DNA from: an uncultured bacterium
GTDB taxonomy: Bacteria > Planctomycetota > UBA1135 > UBA2386
Length of the DNA: 40,229 nt
Reading direction: 5' to 3'
Assembly: GCA_937906475.1 (NCBI GenBank)
Contig: CALCZA010000118.1
Span: 1 to 40,229 of the forward strand
Shown: one piece after another, positions 24,404 to 32,489 of the stretch
How the letters are laid out: the number at the start of each line of letters is the position of its first letter
How positions within the stretch are numbered: the first letter of the stretch is position 1
Made by a program: the position numbers and the translations under genes
Notes under the pieces: model-generated
Database searches by the model: none
What the model saw: the letters and a program-made list of their open reading frames with translations, nothing else
Told to the model about the DNA's origin: nothing

Positions 24404-25339
24404 GTGACGACCTACTGCGATCTCCTGATCACCGGTGCTGCAGGTCAATTGGGCCGCACGCTGATGACGCAGGCCAAAGCCCTTGGGCTAAACGCTGTGG
24501 GAGTCGATGTCGCCGAGATGCCACTCGATAGCCGCGAAGCGATCGAGACGATGGTGCAAAAGGTACGCCCGTCGTTTGTGATGCACTGCGGTGCGATTAC
24601 CAACGTCGATGGCTGCGAGGCCGAACCGTTGGTGGCATACCGAATCAACGGTATGGCGACCGCGTGGGTCGCAGAAGCGGCCGCGCGCGTGGATGCGGGC
24701 ATGGTCTATGTCAGCACTGACTTCGTGTTTGATGGCACACTTGAAGGCACGCCCTACCCAGTTGATTCGGCAATCAAGCCGTTGTCGGTCTACGGCGCCA
24801 GTAAACGCATCGGCGAAGAAGCGGTGTTGGCTCACGGTCGCGACGACTTCTACGTAATCCGCACGAGTTGGGTGTTCGGGCCGGGTGGCAAGAACTTCCC
24901 GCGGGCTATCCTCAACCGAGCTCGCGCTGGCGGTGCACTCAAGGTCGTCACTGACCAGGTCGGCCGACCAACTATGACGCACGACCTCGCCGAGGCGATG
25001 CTCGACGTCTTCAAGCTCAAACCGGCAGGCGGCATCTACCATGCTGCCAACGAAGGTCAGTGTTCGTGGCACCAGTTCGCCGTCGATACGCTCGCTGCAG
25101 CCGGCATGAAAAACATCGATGTTGGCGTGCAGACGGCAGCCGACCTCAATCTGCCGGCAGCGCGACCTGCTTGGTCCGTGCTCGACACGGACAAACTGGC
25201 TACGGTTCGCGGTAAGCACTTACCACATTACCTGGACGCGCTAGCGCGCCATGTGCCGCTCGATGAAGCGGCGCAGGCTGACGCGGCGGCAACTCCGGGC
25301 GGCGCCAGCAGTTCGCAACTGCGCGGCAAGCAATATTGA
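24404..25339 (+). CDS. rmlD: dTDP-4-dehydrorhamnose reductase family protein (RmlD-like)
   Basis: RmlD normally reduces dTDP-4-dehydrorhamnose to dTDP-rhamnose with NAD(P)H. The 311-residue product has the ITGAAGQLGRTL Rossmann motif, FVMHCGAITNVDGCEAEP, the VYVSTDFVFDG strand with catalytic Thr, the YGASKRIGEE motif (Tyr/Lys pair), and VIRTSWVFGPGGKNFPRAIL. The last 25 or so residues are Ala/Ser-rich and look like a disordered extension. The start is a GTG 11 bases after rmlA. It lies between rmlA and rmlB, the expected neighbours. With no rmlC beside it, the exact keto-sugar reduced is uncertain. Confidence 0.88.
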   Translation: MTTYCDLLITGAAGQLGRTLMTQAKALGLNAVGVDVAEMPLDSREAIETMVQKVRPSFVMHCGAITNVDGCEAEPLVAYRINGMATAWVAEAAARVDAGMVYVSTDFVFDGTLEGTPYPVDSAIKPLSVYGASKRIGEEAVLAHGRDDFYVIRTSWVFGPGGKNFPRAILNRARAGGALKVVTDQVGRPTMTHDLAEAMLDVFKLKPAGGIYHAANEGQCSWHQFAVDTLAAAGMKNIDVGVQTAADLNLPAARPAWSVLDTDKLATVRGKHLPHYLDALARHVPLDEAAQADAAATPGGASSSQLRGKQY

Positions 25340-25366
25340 TGCTGACCTGATTATCGGAGTCCTACC

Positions 25367-26377
25367 GTGAGCAAAATCCTCGTAACCGGCGGTGCCGGAT
25401 TTATTGGTTCGAACTTCGTGCGCATGATGCTCACGGAAACCGAGCACCAGATCGTCAACCTCGACTTGCTGACTTATGCCGGCAACCTCGAGAACCTGTC
25501 GGATGTTGAAGGCCACGCGAACTACACGTTCGTCAAGGGTGACATCACCGACGTGAAGGCGATGTCTGAACTGTTCGCCGGGCAGAAGTTTGACATTGTC
25601 GTGCACTTCGCTGCGGAGAGCCACGTTGACCGTTCGGTTCTCGATGCGACGGCCTTTGTGCAAACCAACGTTGTTGGCACGCAGGTGCTGCTTGACCAAG
25701 CGCGTCACACTGATGTTAAGCGCTTCGTGCACGTCAGCACCGACGAGGTCTATGGCTCCCTCGGCGCGTGGGGCTTCTTCACCGAAGAAACGCCCATGCA
25801 ATCGAACTCGCCATACTCGTCGAGCAAAGCCGGTAGTGACCTGCTAGTTCGCGCGGCGGTGCACACGCACGATATGGACTGCATCATCACGCGCTGCTCG
25901 AACAACTACGGTCCGTACCAGTTCCCCGAGAAGTTGATCCCGTTGATGATCGCCAATGCGCACGAGAACAAGTCGCTGCCGATCTACGGCGACGGCAAGA
26001 ACGTGCGCGACTGGATCCACGTTATCGACCATTGTCGCGGCATTAAGCGCGCCATGGAAGACGGCCTAAAGGGCGAGGTTTACAACTTTGGTGGCGATGC
26101 CGAGCGCGAGAACCTGTTCGTCGTCACCGAGATCCTCAAACTCGTCGGCAAGGGCGAAGACCTGATTACCTATGTCACCGACCGCCCCGGCCATGACCAA
26201 CGCTACGCGATGGACTCTAGCAAGGCGCGCGCGCAACTCGGGTGGACGCCGACCTACACGTTCGAGCAAGGCCTGAAGGAAACGGTCGACTGGTATCTCG
26301 AGAACAAGTCCTGGTGGGAGCGCGTTCGCAGCGGTGCCTACCAGGAATACTACGAGAAGCAGTACAACAACCGCTAA
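25367..26377 (+). CDS. rmlB: dTDP-glucose 4,6-dehydratase
   Basis: RmlB converts dTDP-glucose into dTDP-4-keto-6-deoxyglucose using bound NAD. The 336-residue product carries GGAGFIGSNFVRMML, NLDLLTYAGNLENL, VVHFAAESHVDRSV, the catalytic VSTDEVYGSLG block (Thr, Asp and Glu), YSSSKAGSDLLVRA (Tyr/Lys pair), CSNNYGPYQFPEKLIPLM and NVRDWIHVIDHC, all diagnostic of RmlB. A GGAG seven bases before the GTG start supports it. It is the last gene of the sugar operon and is followed five bases later by a strong hairpin. Confidence 0.96.
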   Translation: MSKILVTGGAGFIGSNFVRMMLTETEHQIVNLDLLTYAGNLENLSDVEGHANYTFVKGDITDVKAMSELFAGQKFDIVVHFAAESHVDRSVLDATAFVQTNVVGTQVLLDQARHTDVKRFVHVSTDEVYGSLGAWGFFTEETPMQSNSPYSSSKAGSDLLVRAAVHTHDMDCIITRCSNNYGPYQFPEKLIPLMIANAHENKSLPIYGDGKNVRDWIHVIDHCRGIKRAMEDGLKGEVYNFGGDAERENLFVVTEILKLVGKGEDLITYVTDRPGHDQRYAMDSSKARAQLGWTPTYTFEQGLKETVDWYLENKSWWERVRSGAYQEYYEKQYNNR

Positions 26378-26382
26378 GGGCT

Positions 26383-26408
26383 CCGGCGACAGCTAGCTGC
26401 GTCGCCGG
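26383..26408 (+). terminator. Perfect 8-bp hairpin closing the nucleotide-sugar operon
   Basis: CCGGCGAC (26383-26390) is perfectly complementary to GTCGCCGG (26401-26408). The ten-base loop AGCTAGCTGC itself contains the palindrome AGCTAGCT. It begins five bases after the rmlB stop, exactly where the operon should end. No T-run follows, so it may act with Rho or stabilise the 3' end. Confidence 0.6.
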
Positions 26409-26572
26409 CGCAGTCGTCATGCGACGCCCATTCGCACCTGGCCACGCGACCTTACGTCACGGCTGTGCAATCAGTTGCTCCTGCCAGTCGCCTTGCGTTC
26501 GTCGAGTGCCTGCTGCACGGATGGTCTTGTGATGCAGGGTGACCGCGGAACTAGCCATGCTAGTAGCGGCCA

Positions 26573-27580
26573 CTATGGCAGCTTGATCGTGCAGCCATCA
26601 CGCGCGGCGCGAGTCATCGCGTCGATGGTTTCAACATCGATGATGGCCTGCTCAATGGGACAGGGGTAGTCGTCGGTGTCCTCGAGCCAGCGTGCAAATC
26701 GGCCATGCAGTTCGCTGCCAGCACGGTGCTCGGTGAGCGCATTCCGCAGATCACGTCGTGACAGCACTTGCTCGATCCCTGGCGTTTCGTAGTCGAACAC
26801 ATGGCCCTGAAATGGCCGTTGCCCGATTAGCCAAATGCGATCTCCTGCGATGCGCACGCCGCCGTCGGTGCCGTGGATCGCGATGGCTTTGGCGCGCGTC
26901 AGCCTACTAGTGATGTAGGTGCAAGGAATGTTGCCGCGGAGTATGACGGTCGCGACCCCACCGTCATCTAGGTCTGGCGCAAAGGATCGAGTCGTTTGTG
27001 CGGTGACTGAAGTCGCTTGTCTGCTGGTTAGCCATGCCATGACGTGCACGTGTTCGCTTGCGAGCGCGACGAATGGATCGCCGCCGTGCGTGACAGTGCC
27101 GGAGCGCAGCAATTCGTCGTTACCGGTGATTGACTGTGCGCAAACCACACCACCGAGCCAGTCCGCGGCAATCATGCGGCGTAACTGTTCAACGATGGGG
27201 TCCGCTTGGCTAGGTACGAAGACACCGAGTCGCACTTCGTGCTTGGCACAGATAGCCATCATCGCTTTGGCGGTGGCGAGGTCGGGAGCAACCGGTGCGT
27301 GCACCAAGCATGGAACCGATTGCTCGCTTGCCAGCTTGATCTGGGCCAAGCGGATGTCGAGGGGCCCGGTCAGCACGATGAAATCGACGCCGTAGGCGAG
27401 CAACTGCTCAAAGCTCTCGGTGGAATAGCCTAGATTACTGCCGTCGGCGAGTCGTTTGGCAGCACCTGGCGCATCGTCGTGCACTGCCACCACGTCACAC
27501 GCATTGTGTAATCCAACATCCTGAATGACGCCGAGCCCCGCTGGCCCGGCACCCGATAGTCCGCACCGCAGCGTTATCAC
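26573..27580 (-). CDS. Gfo/Idh/MocA-like oxidoreductase family protein with altered active-site motifs
   Basis: The 335-residue protein has an N-terminal Rossmann fold (GLSGAGPAGLGVI, residues 7-19) and the C-terminal mixed-sheet domain of the Gfo/Idh/MocA family, with IAIHGTDGGVRIAGDRIWLI as the typical end-strand. Two family signatures are changed. The usual EKP is HAP (residues 94-96, in CLVHAPVAPD), which removes the conserved lysine, and the GxHxxD-type motif reads SEHVHVMAWL, which lacks the aspartate. It may have lost classic dehydrogenase activity or belong to a divergent branch. It starts with GTG after GCAGGG and follows rsmE by nine bases, so it is probably co-transcribed with it. 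Confidence 0.8.
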   Translation of the reverse strand: MITLRCGLSGAGPAGLGVIQDVGLHNACDVVAVHDDAPGAAKRLADGSNLGYSTESFEQLLAYGVDFIVLTGPLDIRLAQIKLASEQSVPCLVHAPVAPDLATAKAMMAICAKHEVRLGVFVPSQADPIVEQLRRMIAADWLGGVVCAQSITGNDELLRSGTVTHGGDPFVALASEHVHVMAWLTSRQATSVTAQTTRSFAPDLDDGGVATVILRGNIPCTYITSRLTRAKAIAIHGTDGGVRIAGDRIWLIGQRPFQGHVFDYETPGIEQVLSRRDLRNALTEHRAGSELHGRFARWLEDTDDYPCPIEQAIIDVETIDAMTRAARDGCTIKLP

Positions 27581-27589
27581 CCCTGCACA

Positions 27590-28336
27590 CTACTTGCGTT
27601 GTCGCAATAGGTCCAACTGCCCCCAGAGTGCTGCGAGCGCGGTCTCCGTTCGCAACGCGTGGGGCCCGCACGAGATGGCGTGGAAGCCAGCCTCGATCAA
27701 CTTATCGACTTCGTATGGCAAGAATCCGCCGTCGGGGCCGATCGCCAGCGTGAACCCCGGTTGGTTGCCGCTGGCGGTCGGGATTGCTGCGAGTTGGTGA
27801 GTGGGCGTCGCGGCATACGGGTGCGCAACAAAACGTGGGTGGGGCAGATCTAGGCCCGGCAGTTCGTCTTCGACCATCGGCTTGAATAAATCAAAGCGCA
27901 GCAATTCGGGCAGTTGGGTGCGGCCAGCTTGTTCGAGTCCGAGTAGTAACTGCTCACGTTGGACCTTGGTATCCAGGGCGCGGCTTTGCATCCACGTCTT
28001 GTCGACTCGCCAGGAACGGAACAGCACAATCCGCGCGAACCCCATGGCAGCGGCGTGCGCGAGCATGCGCATCAGAACCTTGGGTCGCGGCACGGCAAGC
28101 AGCAGGGTGTCGCGGAGCGGGGGCGGTTGCTCGAGCAATTCGATGCGAAGGTTCGCCTCATTGGCGTCGAGGCTGGTAACGGTCGCCGTGCCAAGTTGGC
28201 CGTTGATGACACCAACGCGCAGCGTGGTGCCAACAGCGGCCTGTAGCACGGTGCGCAGGTGTTCAGCGCGACGGCCGCGAATCACGGAGTCGCCGTCACC
28301 AGCGCACTCGTCGGGTTCGAGCAGGAGAAAGTTCAC
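27590..28336 (-). CDS. rsmE: 16S rRNA (uracil-1498 N3)-methyltransferase
   Basis: RsmE methylates U1498 in the decoding region of 16S rRNA using SAM. The 248-residue product has the N-terminal PUA-like part with RRAEHLRTVLQAAVGTTLRV and the SPOUT knot with LAVPRPKVLMRMLAHAAAMG, LGLEQAGRTQLPELL, LAIGPDGGFLPYEVDKLIEA and the C-terminal CGPHALRTETALAALWGQLD, which forms the trefoil-knot SAM site. The usual Glu-Gln pair of QS/EQ motifs is present as LEQAGR. The start is a GTG giving MNFLLLEP. It is preceded by the lipoprotein gene (15-base gap) and followed by the Gfo-like gene. Confidence 0.94.
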   Translation of the reverse strand: MNFLLLEPDECAGDGDSVIRGRRAEHLRTVLQAAVGTTLRVGVINGQLGTATVTSLDANEANLRIELLEQPPPLRDTLLLAVPRPKVLMRMLAHAAAMGFARIVLFRSWRVDKTWMQSRALDTKVQREQLLLGLEQAGRTQLPELLRFDLFKPMVEDELPGLDLPHPRFVAHPYAATPTHQLAAIPTASGNQPGFTLAIGPDGGFLPYEVDKLIEAGFHAISCGPHALRTETALAALWGQLDLLRQRK

Positions 28337-28351
28337 AGACGTGCGCGCGGA

Positions 28352-28885
28352 TCAGAACGGCAGTCGACGGCGCAGACGCTGCCAGAGCGTCGGCTCGGGC
28401 CGATTGTCGGCGTGGTCGGTGCGGTGGGTGTGGTCGTTGATCTCACCGAGCGGCCGTTGGGTCGGTCCGAGCAGGCGTCCAAAGGTGACGATGCCATTGG
28501 CAGTGTTCTCAGCAAACTCGTAGCTCGAGGGCCATGCGCCTTCGAACGGGTGAGGGCGGCGCCTTGTCTCCGAGCCCAGCAGTTGCAAGCCCAGTTCGTG
28601 GATGCGTTGCGTGCGGCGTAGTTCGCTGGTAGTTGCAGTTGTCAGTAGGCCGCCACTACCAAGTCCAAAGCTCGTTTGGACCCGACGCATCTCGCCGGCA
28701 AACGCCGGCGGCAGTCGAGTCAGTTGCTGCACTCGCGGTCCAGTGACGCTGCGGCCGAAGTTGAGTGCCAAGACGCGCTGGGTTCCTGCCAACAGTCCTT
28801 TCTGCTCCCGATCTGGTTGCGCCACGCAGCCTGTCATCAGGAGCGTAGAGATCGTACATGCCAGGAGTTGCAGGGGGTGATTCAC
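28352..28885 (-). CDS. Predicted lipoprotein of unknown function
   Basis: The 177-residue product begins with a lipoprotein signal ending in LLMTGC (lipidated Cys20). The mature part has the short hydrophilic segments GTQRVLALNFGRSVTG, RMQTSFGLG-like RRVQTSFGLGSGG, and a Pro/Arg-rich end (EPTLWQRLRRRLPF). No family is recognised. The C-terminal basic amphipathic end could contact membrane or glycan. The start is a GTG. It lies 51 bases downstream of the second Lol-type permease gene and 15 bases upstream of rsmE on the same strand, so it may share a transcript with the exporter that would carry it. Confidence 0.65.
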   Translation of the reverse strand: MNHPLQLLACTISTLLMTGCVAQPDREQKGLLAGTQRVLALNFGRSVTGPRVQQLTRLPPAFAGEMRRVQTSFGLGSGGLLTTATTSELRRTQRIHELGLQLLGSETRRRPHPFEGAWPSSYEFAENTANGIVTFGRLLGPTQRPLGEINDHTHRTDHADNRPEPTLWQRLRRRLPF

Positions 28886-28936
28886 GATGGTGAGTGAGGT
28901 TAAGCGTGTTAACTCAGTCTACATGCTAGATCGGCG

Positions 28937-30277
28937 TTAGACGCCGCGCAGCGAGATCAGAGGATCGTGGCGCGCGGCACGAAGCGCCGGCAGAACCGAG
29001 ACAATCAAGCCGGTGACCATTGCCATTCCGGTCACTTGCAACAGCCACAGCGGCTCAATGCGGCACGGCACGCGGGTGAGGTTGTAGACACTGAGTGGGA
29101 ATAGGTCGTGGCCGGTGGCCCACAGCCAGCTCTGACGGATCTCTTCGAGATAGACGGCCGTAACCACCCCAGTTGTCAAACCGATGACGACGCCGACGCC
29201 AGTGATGACCAATCCGCACGATAAGAACACCATGGTGACGCCGCTCGGCGTACCGCCCATGGCCGTCAAGATGCCGATGTCTGCCGTCTTCTCGGTGACC
29301 ATCATCGACAGCGTCGCCAACATCAGAAATGCCGCGACGATCATGATGACCGTCAGCACGATCTTCAGCAACTCGCGTTGGTGGGCTACGTTCTTGATGA
29401 ACAGCGAGTTCTTTTCACGCCAGGTTTGTACGCTGCCGTAGCCGCGCCCTTCCTTCTCCAGTGTGCGTTGCACCTCGCGGTGCAGGCGGCCTGCGGTCGC
29501 TTCGAGTTGCGTTGGGTCGTTGACCCGGATGGCAATCTCTTGCACTTGGTTTGGCGCGTCCGGGAAGATGGCTTGCTGCAGTGTCGCCAGGTCAACGAAG
29601 ACGTTGTTGCCGTCGAAACCGCCGTGATTCGTTTGGTAGGCGCCGCCGACAATCAGTTCGACGTCGATTTCAATCGGCGTCATTCGACCATCTCGGTCGC
29701 GCTTCAGGTTGGCAGTCATCAGTCGCAACGAGTCGCCGGGCTTCAGCCCTTCTCGGCGCATGCGGTCGATGCCGAGCAGCACGGTCGGGGTGTTTTTGAT
29801 TGGCGCCAGCGGGTCCGTGAGGTCGCGAACGCGCATTGCTTCAGGGATATCGGGATGGCGAATCCAGCTGTCGAACTTGGTTGCCTTCGCTTCCAGGTCG
29901 GCCTGCACGCCAAACACAAACAAGAACGGTTGATCGCCGCCGTGCATCGCGCTGCGCCCAGGCAGCGGCGCTGGTGGCGGCCGCTTGCCTGGCTCTACCA
30001 GCAAGCCGTAGTGCAGCAGTCGCGGCGCCATGCCGGCAACGTTCGGGTCATGCTGCAGGGCATCGCGAAGCGCTGGCCATTCTGCCCACGCGGGCAGTTC
30101 GGTGGCGACGATGTCGGAACGCGACGCTTGCACGTGGTCTTCGATGACTTGCAGGAAGCCACTGAACAACGAGACCACGACTACCAATGCCCAGACCCCG
30201 ATCGCAATGCCGCCCATGCCCAACAGATTGATGGGACGGGTCAGCAGGTAGCGGATCGCGAGGAAGAGGCGGTACAT
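28937..30277 (-). CDS. FtsX/LolC-E-like ABC transporter permease (second of two)
   Basis: The 446-residue permease has the LolC/LolE layout: an N-terminal helix after RYLLTRPINLLGMGGIAIGV, a large periplasmic domain (about 50-300), and three C-terminal helices (around LTVIMIVAAFLMLATLSMMV, GVTMVFLSCGLVITGVGVVI, and VTGMAMVTGLIVSVLPALRA). The cytoplasmic coupling segment TEKTADIGILTAMGGTP contacts the ATPase. The C-terminus ARHDPLISLRGV is the usual FtsX-family end. The ATG at 30277 shares one base with the lolD stop (TGATG), so the genes are coupled. Together with lolD and the other permease it should form a heterodimeric lipoprotein-releasing complex in the inner membrane. Confidence 0.9.
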   Translation of the reverse strand: MYRLFLAIRYLLTRPINLLGMGGIAIGVWALVVVVSLFSGFLQVIEDHVQASRSDIVATELPAWAEWPALRDALQHDPNVAGMAPRLLHYGLLVEPGKRPPPAPLPGRSAMHGGDQPFLFVFGVQADLEAKATKFDSWIRHPDIPEAMRVRDLTDPLAPIKNTPTVLLGIDRMRREGLKPGDSLRLMTANLKRDRDGRMTPIEIDVELIVGGAYQTNHGGFDGNNVFVDLATLQQAIFPDAPNQVQEIAIRVNDPTQLEATAGRLHREVQRTLEKEGRGYGSVQTWREKNSLFIKNVAHQRELLKIVLTVIMIVAAFLMLATLSMMVTEKTADIGILTAMGGTPSGVTMVFLSCGLVITGVGVVIGLTTGVVTAVYLEEIRQSWLWATGHDLFPLSVYNLTRVPCRIEPLWLLQVTGMAMVTGLIVSVLPALRAARHDPLISLRGV

Positions 30278-30999
30278 CAGCGAGCCTGCTCGTCGCTGGT
30301 CAAGTCTTGGTCGACGACGTAGCCGTCCTTCATGCGGATGATGCGGTCGCACCGCGTGGCCAGGCCTTCATCATGGGTGACCAGCAAAAAGGCGAGTTGC
30401 CGTTCCTGTTGGATCGTGAACATTAGGTCGACGACTTCCTTCGCAGTTGCGGAGTCGAGGTTGCCGGTTGGTTCGTCGGCAAGCACGATCTTGGGTTCGG
30501 CGATCAGCGCGCGGGCGATTGCGACGCGTTGGCGTTCGCCGCCCGACAGTTCGGTGGGACGGTGGTGCAGTCGTTCGCCGAGGCCGACGTGCTGAAGCAT
30601 CTCGACAGCGCTGGCCTTAGCCTGCTTGCGCTTGCCCCAATACTGAAGCACCGATGTATCCATCATGCGCGCCAGTAGCACGTTCTGCAGTGCCGTCAGT
30701 TCAGGGATCAGGTGGTAGAACTGAAACACGAAGCCGACTTGCTGGTGGCGCAAACGCGCCCGTTCGCCGACTGGTAGCGATTGCACTTCGCGGCCGTCGT
30801 ATTCGATCGTGCCACTCGTCGGCGCATCGAGCAGGCCGAGCAGGTGCAGCAACGTCGACTTGCCCGCGCCTGAAGTGCCGAGCAGCGCGACTTTCTCGCC
30901 GGCCTTGATGCTGAGGTCCACGCCGCGCAGCACGGGGATCTGCTGCTTGCCGATCGCGTAGTTCTTGGTGATGCCAGTGGCACGCAGGATGGTGCTCAT
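30277..30999 (-). CDS. lolD: LolD-like ABC transporter ATPase
   Basis: The 240-residue ATPase powers the permease pair. The Walker A motif is [17 protein letters not shown] (about 39-55), the Q-loop is in [20 protein letters not shown], the signature is [15 protein letters not shown], the Walker B is [13 protein letters not shown], and the switch His is in [26 protein letters not shown] is the pattern shared by LolD and MacB-type ATPases. The ATG overlaps the preceding permease stop by four bases (ATGA), and its stop shares a base with the next permease start. A long upstream extension of the frame is open but lies inside the permease gene, so it is not coding. Confidence 0.94.
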   Translation of the reverse strand: MSTILRATGITKNYAIGKQQIPVLRGVDLSIKAGEKVALLGTSGAGKSTLLHLLGLLDAPTSGTIEYDGREVQSLPVGERARLRHQQVGFVFQFYHLIPELTALQNVLLARMMDTSVLQYWGKRKQAKASAVEMLQHVGLGERLHHRPTELSGGERQRVAIARALIAEPKIVLADEPTGNLDSATAKEVVDLMFTIQQERQLAFLLVTHDEGLATRCDRIIRMKDGYVVDQDLTSDEQAR

Positions 31000-32489
31000 T
31001 CGAAGGCTAGGGCGGTTACGGGGTTCATGCGGGCAGCCTTTCGGGCCGGGATGAAGGCGACGATGATTGATAGCACGATCGCTCCGATGGCGACGGCAAT
31101 GACCCACGACGGCTCGAGGTGGCACGGAATGCCTTGCAGGTCGAACGTCTCGCGAGGGAATAGTTCGATACGATAGTTTGCATACAGCCAGTCGTTGATC
31201 GGGTTGATCCAGATCGCCGACATGACGCCGGCGGCGACACCGAGCAGTGAGCCGAGCACGCCAACGACGGTGCCGTTGATCAAGAACACCGAGCCAATCC
31301 CTCGGGGCGAGCCACCGACGGCTGAGATGATGCCGATGTCTTTGATCTTCTGCACGACCATCATGTGCAGCGTCGCGTAGATGACGAATGCCGAAACCAG
31401 CATGACGATCATTAGCACGATCGTCATCATCGCATGCTCTTGCTCGACGGCCTTCAGGTAGACCGAGTTTTGCTCTTGCCAGGTCAGTACCGAGCACGGC
31501 TTTGAGCCCTCGGGGAGTTTGGCTTGCGCCTTCTTCTCAAGTCGCCGCTGCAAGGCGATGAGTTCGTTGCCGGTGATGCCGTCGCGCGGCCGAATGGCGA
31601 CATCCGTGACCAGAGGGATACTGGTCAGGTCGTCGATGTCATGACCGAGCATGGTGCGCAGGGGTTCGATCGGCACCAGCGCGGTGACTGCGTCGAACAT
31701 GCGGTTGCCGGAACCAAACCAGCCGGCGCTGGCGAACGGCTTCTGCGTCGTGCGCATGGACAGCGCGCCGTTCTCGCCGTCACCACCCGGAAACGATGCG
31801 CAAACCACCTCGAATGGATCACCGTCCTGAATGTGTGGCAGGTTGAATACCCGTCGCCAGCCCATCAACATGCCCGGCAGCGAACTGCGGTGATTGTTGA
31901 TGTCCGGGTCGTGCGGCATGCCGGCGCGACGCCGCATGTCCCACTCGACGCGGTCGGGTAAGAGCATCTCGGCGAGGCGCTCCTCGTCTGGTTCGTCGAA
32001 TACCTTGGAGGGTGATTCGTCTCTGCCATAGCGCGCAATCTCGTTACTGCCACGTCGCAGCCACGCGGACATGCTGACGACCTTGGTCTCAAGTAGCGGA
32101 TCGATGCCGATGAGCATCGCGAAGCCGTTCTTGGTGTGGTCGAAGTCGAGTTGATTGCTGCCGCGTTTCGCGCGCGTGCGCTGGTCTTGCCGGATCGGCT
32201 GTAGCATCGCGTGCTGTCGCAAGCGTGGAGCCAGCGCGACCACATCTGGATCGTCGAACAACGCGTCATGGAAGACCGTGAAACTCGAGTCGTGGGGCAG
32301 ATCCGTCAGTAGCAATGGCGGAGCACTGCTTTCGACGTTGCTGCGGATGTCGCGCACAAACCCGGTGAACACGCCATCGACCACCAGCATTGCCCAAACG
32401 GCGAACGCCACGCCGAGCACGCCGAGGATGTTGATGCGCCGCGTTATCAGGTAGCGCAGTGCCAGGAACGGGCTGAACGCGCGGATCAC
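30996..32489 (-). CDS. FtsX/LolC-E-like ABC transporter permease (first of two)
   Basis: The 497-residue permease matches LolC/LolE: LALRYLITRRINILGVLGVA at the N-terminus, a large periplasmic domain (about 45-345), then three helices with the coupling segment VQKIKDIGIISAVGGSPRGI between the first and second. It ends [16 protein letters not shown]. The periplasmic domain is longer than in the partner permease, by about 50 residues, with an extra charged region around RGSNEIARYGRDESPS. The start is a GTG whose bases overlap the lysS stop (GTGA), and its stop overlaps the lolD ATG, so all four genes lysS-permease-lolD-permease are translationally linked. Confidence 0.9.
   Translation of the reverse strand: MIRAFSPFLALRYLITRRINILGVLGVAFAVWAMLVVDGVFTGFVRDIRSNVESSAPPLLLTDLPHDSSFTVFHDALFDDPDVVALAPRLRQHAMLQPIRQDQRTRAKRGSNQLDFDHTKNGFAMLIGIDPLLETKVVSMSAWLRRGSNEIARYGRDESPSKVFDEPDEERLAEMLLPDRVEWDMRRRAGMPHDPDINNHRSSLPGMLMGWRRVFNLPHIQDGDPFEVVCASFPGGDGENGALSMRTTQKPFASAGWFGSGNRMFDAVTALVPIEPLRTMLGHDIDDLTSIPLVTDVAIRPRDGITGNELIALQRRLEKKAQAKLPEGSKPCSVLTWQEQNSVYLKAVEQEHAMMTIVLMIVMLVSAFVIYATLHMMVVQKIKDIGIISAVGGSPRGIGSVFLINGTVVGVLGSLLGVAAGVMSAIWINPINDWLYANYRIELFPRETFDLQGIPCHLEPSWVIAVAIGAIVLSIIVAFIPARKAARMNPVTALAFE

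Noticed and set aside
29378..30322. 314-codon forward frame opposite the Lol-type permease
   Set aside because: Antisense to a well-supported permease; no signal, domain or start-site support.
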